Shown one piece after another: positions 22,214-32,100 of a DNA stretch of 64,000 nucleotides (positions are counted from its first letter, which is position 1; each line of letters starts with the position of its first letter). Both the position numbers and the translations under genes were made by a program. The stretch comes from Tremella fuciformis (lineage: Eukaryota; Basidiomycota; Tremellomycetes; Tremellales; Tremellaceae): positions 434,001-498,000 of the forward strand of contig CP136498.1 in the NCBI GenBank assembly GCA_032768795.1, read 5' to 3'. The notes under the pieces are model-generated. The model was not told the origin of the DNA. It made no database searches and saw only the letters and a program-made list of their open reading frames with translations.

Positions 22214-23769
22214 TTGGCCAGCGACGTTTGGATTAGCGACGGCGAGGATCGAGGAGAAGAAGATGCAAAATCATATCATCTCTGTGTCGAGCAAATGGAA
22301 GATCTCTCTGAATGTGGCTCGATCGGTAGGTATTGTACCGAATGCAGCGGTCTTGATCCGCGTATTCGACTTGACCTGACGTCTTCGTTGTCCTCATTTT
22401 GCGACGTCTGTTCGTCGAGCCGAGCCGAACATGCTTACCTTGGTACCATTGGAACATTCGGTAGCCCACATCAACTCACCACCCGTACCGAGGCCATCAA
22501 CCGGAGGAGGGCGGCAGCTCCAGGTCAAAGGAGTGCAACGCAGAGCTCCGGAAGATGCTGCTCGTAGCAGACCGCCATCCTTCAAAGTGCTGGGCGACCC
22601 TGTCGTTTCAGCCAGACTGTAAAAATCTCCGACGCCTACGCTCCGCTTCGCTGATATGCAGTCAGCCATACCAGTGCGTCCCCGATACCCACGACCTTAG
22701 CCAGCGAGAGTCATCCCATCTCCGGCCGAGGATGCTTGCCCTGATACGGCAAATTGACGAGAGTCGTCTCGCTCCACGTCTCTTTGCGGCCGTCCGGTTC
22801 CACGTGCAGATCGCGGCACCGTCGCACCAAGATTTCGAGCTTACCTTTGCTGTTGTCACTCCTCGAACTTCTAGTTGTGCTTCGCTTGCTGATGATCTTG
22901 ACCGCCAACGACGGGACAATGGTGCTCGAGACTGAAGTCTCACAGTGTATTTGAGAGACGCGCTCCATCAACGTTCGGCACAACGGCTTGCCGCTCCGAA
23001 TGCCTAGCTAGTTAGTCTACTCACCGCTCCTCGCGACTCGCGACTTTCCCTGCCAGCGGATTTGCCGCGTCCGCTATATGACCCTTGGCAGCTCCCGTCT
23101 CCCGGTACAGTACCGCACCTCGTCGCTTAGCCATGCATACCGGTTGGATCTTCGCACACTCCATCTCTTCTGGATACCATCGCGCTGCTGTTTGACGATT
23201 CCCCCGCCATCTCGGACAACGGCAACAACCATCGCTCTGGCCTTGTTACAGTATCAACACTGTTCAAAATCTGCCGACCGACCCCATATCCGAATCTTTG
23301 AAACGTGCATGAGCTTCATCTCATCAGGCCAGTCGGAATGCGCACCTGAAATAGCCCGCGTCAACAACACCGACCGCAGCGTTTGATCCCTCAGCGACCT
23401 CGGCGCCGCAACCTCGCTGCCGACCACAGTGAGACCGCCCTAGGGTCTCTCCTGAACAATCGTGGCCGTGCTCGGAGGAGCTCCTTATGTCCCGTCACAA
23501 TGACGCCATCGCGGACTCGGAGCGGTAAACCCGAGACGTTCACGCCCGGACTGGGCTTCGTGAACCCAGATCGGATGATGGCGATAGACAAGTCGCGCAA
23601 GAATGCTCTCGTCAAGGAGCAGTCGACGTTTCATCGCGAATGGCATGGCGTGCAGCCGTACTGGCTGGAACAGACCGTGACAGCAGCCTGTGGATGTATG
23701 CGCCTGCCCATGAGAGTGCTCTTCGGCCAACGCGCTCTCGGCATGAGAGCGCATTACCTGCCAGGGTAA
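22214..23769 (+). CDS. Unrecognised Cys-rich gene, exons only partly resolved
   Basis: Plus-strand protein-like stretches follow gene B. The first, at 22214-22567, has paired cysteines (CTECSGLDPRIR ... CDVCSSSRAE). The second, near 22720-22935, contains ALIRQIDESRLAPRLFAAVR. The third is near 23140-23310 (SLLDTIALLFDDSPAISDNG). The last, at 23500-23769, contains KPETFTPGLGFVNPDRM and YWLEQTVTAACGCM and ends in a stop. Introns between them have plausible GT and AG ends, but I could not confirm phases. It may be one gene or two. The two CxxC pairs could bind a metal. No family is recognised. Confidence 0.4.
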
Positions 23770-25321
23770 ATATGGCAAGGCTTTGCTGTCTTCGCGTCAC
23801 CGCTGATTTCTCGATTTGTCAAAACATTTTGCTTCTTGTGACATGGTTGCATGCGAGGGTATCGGGATGACTGGATGGACATACATTTTGATATGAGTCG
23901 TACCGAGATGTGAGCTTTGGTTGACCGAGATGTGATGAGCAGGGTAAAGGGGAGAAACACGAATTGATGGGTCGAATGGACTGGCGATGGCGTGACAGCA
24001 CAAGTTTGATCGTTTTCATCATTAGCCTTGGTATCAGCAAGTAAGTGAGGCTGACGCATGCCTAGTGAAAGAGATGACTCTGCGATCAGGTAGCGCGGCC
24101 GCGCCCTTCAACTGCATTCCTCACACGCGTCCTCAGCCCGGGTTAATCGAACGAACAGTCAGTCCTTGTGCCTTCCGACGTCCTACAACCCAATCTGGAC
24201 AATGTCCCTGCCCCTCGAATCTGTTACCGGCTTTAAGACGACTTGAACTGTCGACGCGCTTGAAGCGACCCCTCATGCGACTTTCGCATCCATCATCAGC
24301 AATAGCGGCTCCGTCGGGTCCTGACGAACGCGCAACGCCATCCCAGGCATCACCGTCATTTTCGTGACGACCGACAGAGGTGATCTTACGACGTCCCCAC
24401 GACCATCGGTTGGCGTGTGAGTTAAATGACGGATATGAGGTCAGATGACTCCCTGGAGTGTGAGTTTGAGATTGGTGCAGACTTCCAGCGAGAGAGAAAA
24501 ACGTCACGGAAAAAAGGCTGATGACCGATGGATGGGTGTATCTGGAGGTTGGCGTGTGTCGCACCCGAGCCGACGCATTTCCATGCCGACTCTCGGTCAG
24601 CAAGAGAGACCGCATACGAACAAAGACGGTCAAGAAGCTGCACATGCAGGAACAGGATCACAGCTGTTGGTGTACTGTACTCACATAGATCAAAGTCACT
24701 GCCACGGCCACCTTGATCGCTGATCGGTACCAGATTTAGGCGCCCACGCATTTGATCGCCTATGTCTGCCACCTATCTTGCGCGCCTAACTTTTACACGG
24801 GTCAACATGCGCGTATGGGGTTGGGTTACTTTTACCATTGCATCTCTTTCTTCTGAGCGCACACACACCATGTTCAACGTCGATGATGCCGCGGGCACTC
24901 TCACTGTCAGACCATCTTGGCTGCCCAGGTCAGCGCGCGACTCATTGTTCGGCTTGACCATGCCCGAGAGGCAAACGATTCTCACGCCGGAGCAAGCAGT
25001 CTCGTCTTCCCGTTCAGCCCTGCCCGTTGCGCTTTTCTGACAGCCGGGTCTTCCTTTCGAGCATGTCTGAGCGGGGTCTGGCTTGTGATACCAACTCCAA
25101 GCTGGCTGCCGCGGCAGACAGGTTTGATTGATCGACTTTTAGTGATTCTCCCAGGGAACCAAGTAAGTACAGCAGCATCGCGATCACATCCGCATATATG
25201 CCTGAACGGTAGTCAGGGTGTGAGGACATGCGATGGTACACACATAGTCTTGAAGTCTTGTATAAACAGGCGAGTCACGCGACATCGGTCCGCATGTTGT
25301 ACTACTGCTCTCTCAGGCCGA
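23770..25321. other. Unresolved; a few candidate exons
   Basis: On the plus strand an ATG at 24870 in a good context opens MFNVDDAAGTLTVRPSWLPR, followed by possible GTCAGC and GTAAGT donors. On the minus strand 24133-24370 is open with a Gly/Asp/Arg-rich composition. I cannot decide the strand or connect exons. 23770-24060 is AT-richer and looks intergenic. Confidence 0.3.
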
Positions 25322-26432
25322 TCACCGGTCCGTACTTTGACTTCTTCTTTGGTGGCGTAGGCAGCGGTTCGACCTGGTCTTGGTCATGCTACTATCAGCT
25401 CGCATTGCCTGCCACAGGCAAGTCGGACGTACCACCGCCAATGGTTGAGGCCAGATTGCCAACCGCTCTTGCTTCACCTTCTTGTCGTCCGGATCCGCAC
25501 GTTCGGTCTTGACTGAACCCCAGCCTCCCCGTAACCGCTTGAGCTGCGTCCGCTTCTCCCTGATCTCGAGGTCTTGCTTGGCGATCCGTGACCTGGCCTC
25601 GAGGACTCATATTCGATCTCATCTTCGGCTTCTTCGATCTCGCGCACTGTCGTCAGACGTCTTCGTCATGGAAAACTTCGAACTCACCATCCTCGGCGGA
25701 GCGAGCGGGGATGTCTGGAGCATCGTTGCTTGCTCCAGGCAGCTCAGGGGCCGGACTGCGAGGGATAATTTCGCCAAGCTGTAGCCAGTCACGGGTCCGA
25801 TACTGATTGTCAGAATTCCTCTTTCAATACACAGATAGCACCATAACTTCATTAAGGCCACGCCATCGTACTCTCGACCGGGTCCTGGGGCCCAGCTACA
25901 TGTGCTGCCCGCGCGGGCAGGCCTCGACTCGCCCGGTCTGCCAGCTCAGCCGACTTTCTCATAAACGTAGACGACGCACACAATCTGCGAGGTGATGATG
26001 CCCGGCTGCACCGAGTCACCTACCCGCAAAGCAGTTGCAGAACGAGTTACTTTCACAATCATTTCGTAGAATGGTTTCTCGGCGAATGACGACGCTCGGG
26101 CCGGTAAACCATATGAGGGGGCATAGGCATACCCGCAACTGAGCACGACTTTGATGGTGCCGACCCCGTCTGTTGCCCCGAGATCCATTTCCGCATCCTC
26201 CTTCTCCTCGGTCAGATTCTTGCGAGTCAGTCGATGCACCCTCGATCTGCGAAGCGCCCACATCAGCGGAGAAAGCCATAGACCTGCTCATGACCGACGA
26301 GCCTACATCCCGTATCTGCGAGTCGACGACGATCTCGCCCGTCCTGTACCGAGGCCATATTTTGCCTGTGATGAGTTGGCCGTCGATGTGTACGTTCAGC
26401 AATATCGCCTCGTTGATGAAGCGGCATGCCAC
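25322..26432 (-). pseudogene. DUF7918-like gene, probably frameshifted
   Basis: The minus strand encodes the beta-rich module seen in DUF7918 proteins: VHIDGQLITGKIWPRYRTGE, then MSRSMAFSADV, then after an intron DGVGTIKVVLS. A charged helical C-terminus follows (REIEEAEDEIE ... RIAKQDLEIREKRTQLKRLR). Between the two halves of that helix, near 25612, the frame shifts by one base and no intron of acceptable size fits, so the copy is probably broken or uses an exon I cannot see. The same helix in the sister copy at 27720-27917 is uninterrupted. The N-terminal strand (VTCFIES-like) is missing upstream on this strand. DUF7918 has no assigned function; family assignment is from memory of its pattern and is moderately certain. 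Confidence 0.5.
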
Positions 26433-26940
26433 CGGCCGCGTCTGGGACAGTGACCTGCTTCATCGAGTCCAAGTCGCACGAGGTAAGACGCGACGAGGGC
26501 AGTTTGAGCCGTGTGCCTGACACTGCCAAGCAGTTCAAGATTGTCGTCAACACTGATGCGCGAGCGAAGCCCATGGACACCCGTGCGGCGTGGTCTGTCG
26601 ACGGCACATGAATCGTGGCACATGTCCTACGTAAAGACCATCCTCGGCATCATGAGGTAGCCACGAGCTTTGTGCAGGAGAATGGGAGTGTGGAAGAAGC
26701 CACGATGAGATTTGCACCATTGGTATGCCGATCTCTGCCAATCCATACAGATGAGCTTCGCTGACGAGTGAGGCCGTGAACGATGTTTGTCCTGTACCTG
26801 GGGACCAGAGCCTGCAGGACTTGGGTAGCATTCTGGAGCGGAAAGGTCACGGCTCCGGGGGTAACCTCCGTCTCCGCGACAAACGCCGTTCCCGAAGGCA
26901 CGAAGAAGGTGCGTCATACGTACTGCGGTGTGCCATGGCC
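26426..26940 (+). pseudogene. DUF7918-like gene with an in-frame stop
   Basis: The plus strand starts with an ATG at 26426 and encodes SGTVTCFIESKSHE, a 48-nt intron (GTAAGA ... TGCCAAG), then QFKIVVNTDARAKPMDTRAA and WSVDGT. A TGA follows where sister copies continue, and the same frame then resumes with DUF7918-like sequence (HHEVATSFVQENGSVEEATM, RFAPL) up to a GTATGC donor. TGA is one transition away from CGA (Arg). So this is probably a copy killed by a CpG C-to-T change, or less likely an unusual intron. It overlaps the 5' edge of the minus-strand copy and is head-to-head with it. Confidence 0.5.
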
Positions 26941-27099
26941 CGGGACGGTGTAGCTGACAACTCAGGGATTGGTCGGCATGCGAGCAGCGTGCGTCATTCG
27001 ACACTGACGATAGAGGATGCCACGGGTAACAACACGCAGTGTCGGCACTAGCAAACCTACGGCTCAGACGGTGGAGCACACTCAATTCCACCCTGAATC

Positions 27100-27700
27100 A
27101 TCACAGGTGGACAACCTGAACATCAGGTTGCAGGCAGGTCTTCGATGGTTTTGAGTGCAGGAGGCTGATTCACAGTATCATCCAAAAGGAACCTTAAAAA
27201 CGATGGGGTTGATAGAACGCGGTTGGTGGCCCGACTTGCGGTTGTCGTACCGATCACTGATCGGCCAGATCTACCAGCCTTGCTAGATTCCGACAGCGAT
27301 AGTGACGGAGACGACGGTGGAGCCTACACAAAAGCGCGTTCTTGCTCTGGAGGTGGGCTGTTCGATGAAAAAACTGCTGTGAGCTAAGTGTCAGAGTGAG
27401 AACGCCCGCTTGCGTAAACGAGTGAGACGAGGGCCTGTCGACAACGGAAGAGACGGAACCCCAGGAGCTTCCGGAACAAGCGCAATCGACCTCACCCTGA
27501 AATGAACTAGACCCAGGCAGTGCAGATTACGGGGCCTGATACGCTGATGCGTGAGGGTGCACAAAGGCACATGATGCATGTATTGTCACGAAACTCGACG
27601 GCATTGTACATTGACACTGCTGCATTAGTCTTCCCCATTTGTGTCTCAGCGATAATTTTGATTGATAGAATGTGGTACGACACGTACCGAGCTTGTTTGT
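27100..27700. other. Intergenic, no gene seen
   Basis: No long or spliced frame is convincing here. A 3' intergenic role for both flanking DUF7918-like genes is likely. Confidence 0.4.
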
Positions 27701-27719
27701 CACCCCAACTCCTCAAGCC

Positions 27720-28874
27720 TCACCATCTTTGTACTTGGCCCGGCGGGCTGAGAGCTTCCCAGCACCGCTCCTTCCCGCTTTCCTTGAGGTTCAATCGCTT
27801 CTTCATGATCTTCAGATCCAGCCGTGCCATCTCTATCTCCTGCTGCAATATTTCCAGCTCGGCTTCTTCGTCTTCTAGAAAGATGAATCTCTCCACCCGA
27901 GAGTCCTTTCGTAACATACCGATCGTGGCAATCTCGTCTTTATTCTCTGGCGCAGGCGTGATCGGGCGAGGCGACGATTCGGGACCAGGGGTTGAAGGCG
28001 CTATCTTGAACTACTTCAGCCACTCGATTGTTCGGTACTGCGTTCCATTAATACCGAGTCTTCGGATGAAGAGAGCGCGGTAACTTTGAGTAGCGCCACC
28101 CCACTGTCTTCCTCTGGCTGAGTATGCTTCCAGTTGTACGATTTTGCATCGACAATAGGTGTCGCTTCCCCCGTCCTATCGTGTGAGCAGCGAGATTCCA
28201 CGAGAGAGCAGTATACTGACACATCTTGTGAGGTAGTGATTGCGGGCTGACACCAGCCGAGAAATCCTGAGCGGCGACCATTGGTTGATAGCAGTACTGT
28301 ACCTTCAAGGCTGCCTCGTGGAACGGCTTCGCCCCAACCGGGACATTGCGTCCCCATCCCCGCTTACATATGGCGCCAAGGACTTCGCGGGCGGGCAAGG
28401 ACCACCTGGATCGTTCCGACTTCTTTCACGATCTTAGTCGTGTCGGCCCCATCTTCACCCGGTGCGAGATCCTGTCGTGAGCTGAAGCTTGATTGACCCA
28501 TAGAGAGGTTGCTGACCGTTGGCGAGAAACTCAACGACCTTTGCACGATGCGTCCCTTCAGCTTCCCTCTGCGATCGCGCACAATCACCTCCCCAGCTTC
28601 ACGCTTGCTCCAGAAACCACTCCGGACCTCAGAACCGTTCACATGCACATGAAATGCGACGGCTTCGGTGTAGAAGGGACATCGTTTGGCACGACTTATG
28701 ACCGCCCCGCAAGTCTTTATTCAGCCACCAGCTGCCAATGGCTAGAAAGCAGCCCACCGTGCCACTCACGCACTCGACAAAACACCCAGTCACGTCTCCC
28801 TCTACACCATCTCTCTCCCCGATCGCTGTCTCGTGTTCGTGCGGAGCTACTTGTGAAAAGCGAAAGCGACGCAC
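27720..28874 (-). CDS. DUF7918-like protein
   Basis: Minus-strand exons encode DVTGCFVEC, then, after a 55-nt intron with donor GTGAGT, AVISRAKRCPFYTEAVAFHV and HVNGSEVRSGFWSKREAGE. Next come VQRSLSFSPTV and VGTIQVVLARP, and finally a Glu/Leu-rich helix (EDEEAELEILQQEIEMARLD) ending at 27720. The order and motifs match the two neighbouring copies at 25.3-26.9 kb. The middle exon junctions between 28364 and 27930 are not fixed, and the first exon is unclear because element 1 is inserted only 20 bp upstream of the frame, possibly separating the gene from its promoter. Function unknown. Confidence 0.5.
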
Positions 28875-28889
28875 ATCACTAGCTCACGA

Positions 28890-28894
28890 AGGGA
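28890..28894. repeat. Target-site duplication, left copy (AGGGA)
   Basis: AGGGA directly precedes the 5' LTR and recurs directly after the 3' LTR at 35850-35854. Removing the element and one copy reconstitutes a continuous minus-strand OTU-like frame. Confidence 0.95.
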
Positions 28895-29092
28895 TGTAAT
28901 GGAATACGTCATCACGGACATGTCCGTAGTAGCCGACTACCCGTGAGAACTCTACATATACAGACTGAGAAGGAGAGGATACCTTCTTCGAAGAATGTAT
29001 TATTCATCTGTCACCTGGTAACTCATCCTGGCATATCAGTCGACCAGCAAGGCAGTCACTCACATACCAACTCGCGTTCACCGATCCCGACA
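28895..29092 (+). repeat. 5' LTR of element 1
   Basis: 198 bp, TGTAAT ... CCGACA. A TATA-like CATATACA lies at 28954-28961. About 30 bp downstream, at 28990, begins the 13-nt stretch complementary to the primer-binding site, which fits a transcription start there. Confidence 0.97.
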
Positions 29093-29094
29093 GT

Positions 29095-29107
29095 TAATAC
29101 ATTCTTC
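29095..29107 (+). promoter_or_regulatory. Self-priming primer-binding site (Tf1/sushi type)
   Basis: TAATACATTCTTC, 2 bp after the 5' LTR, is the exact reverse complement of GAAGAATGTATTA at 28990-29002 inside the LTR. This is the arrangement of Tf1/sushi-group retrotransposons, in which the 5' end of the element's own mRNA folds back and, after cleavage, primes minus-strand DNA. No tRNA-complementary TGG follows the LTR directly. Confidence 0.8.
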
Positions 29108-29128
29108 CCATACTTGTGGACGACAGGT

Positions 29129-32100
29129 ATGTCAGGAAGACCTACGAGACAGAACCCAACAGGAGGAGCGCCGGGAATCGACGCCCAGGCGACCCTACCT
29201 GCCGATAACAGCCACACAAGCCTTCAGATACACCCTCAACCCTCGTCACCTACTACTCGCTCGTCGCCGTTGTCCAATCTCGAGCAACCACTCGAAGAAC
29301 AGCCGACGACTGGCAACAGCGACTCAAGAACCGCTCCACTCGAGGCTCCACCGACAACGTACCCGGTGGATACGAACGGAGTACATGGTTCGCACTATCT
29401 ATCAACTCGACTAGCGGAGGAAGAAATTCCCCGAGTTACCCCTTTTGTGCGGGGCAATCCCCCGCACCTTAGCCAAGGTCCCACGTATCAAGAGCTACTC
29501 GACCAACGAACTAGGATCGAGATGCAGCTCCAACAGATGGAGCAGGCACGAAGACAGCCTGTCCGAGAGCCTACACAGCCGAGGACGTCGACTACAGAAC
29601 CGTACATGACAACTACGGGGCTGAATCAACCCGTGGACATCAAAGTGGCCGCCGAGGCCGCCAAGAATATCAAGAAGCCGGATGTCTTTAGAGGCGATTT
29701 AGACCGACTGAAGCTGGATGCTTTTGTGCACCAAGTCGAAAGATACCTGCGAATCGCAGCACCTATCTACCCGACCGAAGAGCTCAAAGTGATCTTTGCT
29801 TCCGGCTACCTACGCGACGAGGCGGAGCAGTGGTACACTGGCCTAGTCGACAACAATCAAGAACCTACCACCCTGGTAGGGTTTATGACCGAGCTTCGAC
29901 GAACCTTTGGCCGTCACCATGAGGAATTCTCGGCCTACTTCGAACTGGACCGACTCAGACAAGGCAACATGTCGGCCTCTGAGTACGTAGTAAAGTTCCG
30001 TACTATCCTAGCACGGACCAATCAGTCACCGGATACGCAGTGCATGGCCTTCTACAAGGGATTGCGTGAGTACCTGCAACGCGAACTCATGACGCAACGA
30101 CCACGCCCTACATTCAGCGACTTCAACGACCTAGTCGAGCGTACCCTGTCTATTGACGACGCAGACCGAGAAGTCCGTGCGTTGCACCCCAAGCACCCAT
30201 TTCAGGGACCAAACCCGCCGGGCCGACACCAAGGAAATACCCGATTCAACACCCCTAGTCAACAAGTACGAGGGCATTTCCGCCCAAAAGTGGGATTGGA
30301 CACGGCAAGTAGCAGAGAGTCACCACCACGCACGGCGAACAAGTCTACAACCCCTAAGCCTCAAAGTGGCAGGACGTTCACGCAGCAGCCGAGAGGTCCT
30401 CTCTCGGAGGAAGAACGTAAGGCCCGTATAGAGGCAGGGGCTTGCACCTATTGTGGGAAAATGGGCCACACGATCAACAACTGTTGGACTCGACCACAGA
30501 ACAAGTTACCGCCACACCGGATCAACGTAGCCCAAACCGACACAACCGATCAGACCACAGAGAACCACGTAACAGGCGATTACGCAGCTGTCAACAGCCA
30601 AGAAGGTTCGATGGCGACAGAGAGAGTGAACGTCAGACTCACTCCACCAAGCGAGCCCCAGAAAAGAAACTTGAGAGACAGGTTCAACCGGGTAATGGCC
30701 AAATACAAAGGTCTACACAAGGTGATACCGGACCTAGGCTATCAAGAAATTCAAGGGTGGAACGAGAAGAATTTGACGCCTGAACAGGCGGAACGGAAGA
30801 CGTATGTAGCTAAAACACAGAACGTAGTACGCAATTACATTAGGAAGGCGACGTGCAGGGCGGATCCGTCTGCCTTGTACTTAACCAAAACGGAACCCCT
30901 CGAAGGGTCCAAAAGAACATCAAAAGAGGACGGCGTACGCGCCAATTATGAAACGCCTACAAGGCTGTTCAACGTCCCGATTGGCCTATCACAAATCCCT
31001 GGAGAGACCGCTAGGGCCCTCCTAGATACGGGAGCGACGTCCAACTTTGTCGACGACGAGTATGTGGCTCGACATCACCTCCCCATGACAAAACTCAAAC
31101 GACCAACGCCATTGGTAATGGCGGATGGCAGGGTATCCGAGTACGGACTCTTAACCCACCGAGTACAGCTTACGGTCCTACTGGGAAGGGGGTTCGAACC
31201 TTATCACGCCGACTTCATAGTCTCCCCGATACGCATAGCACACTTGATCTTAGGCATGCCCTTTCTGGACAAAGTGCAGCCTGTGGTAGACTGGAGTGCG
31301 AGAACTCTAGCACCACGGGACACAACAGACAAGACGCCAGACCAGGCCACTGCGTGGCTCTACACCGCCATCACGACGGCAGAACCGCCTACTGAGACAG
31401 AGCTACCTGCCGAATATGCACACTACAAAGACGTATTCGATAAAGGACAGGCCGATAAGCTACCAGAACATCGGCAATTCGACCACGCCATCCAACTGAG
31501 CTCGGACAAGGTACCACCAGCTGGGCCTATCTACGCACTTAGCCCACGAGAAAGGGAAGAACTAATGGCGTACCTGCGAGAAAACCTGGATAAAGGCTTC
31601 ATCAGAGAGTCACGATCCCCCGCAGGAGCACCAGTCCTATTCGTCAAAAAGAAGGACGGAAGTCTGCGGTTATGCGTCGATTACCGCAAGCTCAACGCCA
31701 TGACGATCAAGAACAAATACCCTTTGCCCCTGATAGGCGACGTAATCGACCAGATACGTGGATCGACCGTGTTTACCAAGTTAGACCTACGGGGTGCATA
31801 CAACCTCGTCCGCATAGCGGAGGGGGATGAGTGGAAGACAGCCTTCCGCACACCCTTCGGACAATACGAGTACCTGGTCATGCCCTTCGGGCTCTGCAAT
31901 GCACCAGGCTCGTTCCAGCTATTTATCAACCACGTCTTCCACGACCTACTCGACAAGTACGTGGCTGTATACCTCGACGATATATTGGTGTACTCCAAGG
32001 ATCTGGAACACCATACCCGCCACGTACAGGAAGTCCTGCGACGACTACGAGAGTATAAGCTATTCGCCAAACTCTCGAAATGCCAATTCCACAGCAACGA

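Noticed and set aside
28943..29128. Upstream extension of gag-pol into the 5' LTR
   Set aside because: The frame is open, but the only candidate start there is GTG inside the LTR. The first ATG at 29129 is the sensible start.
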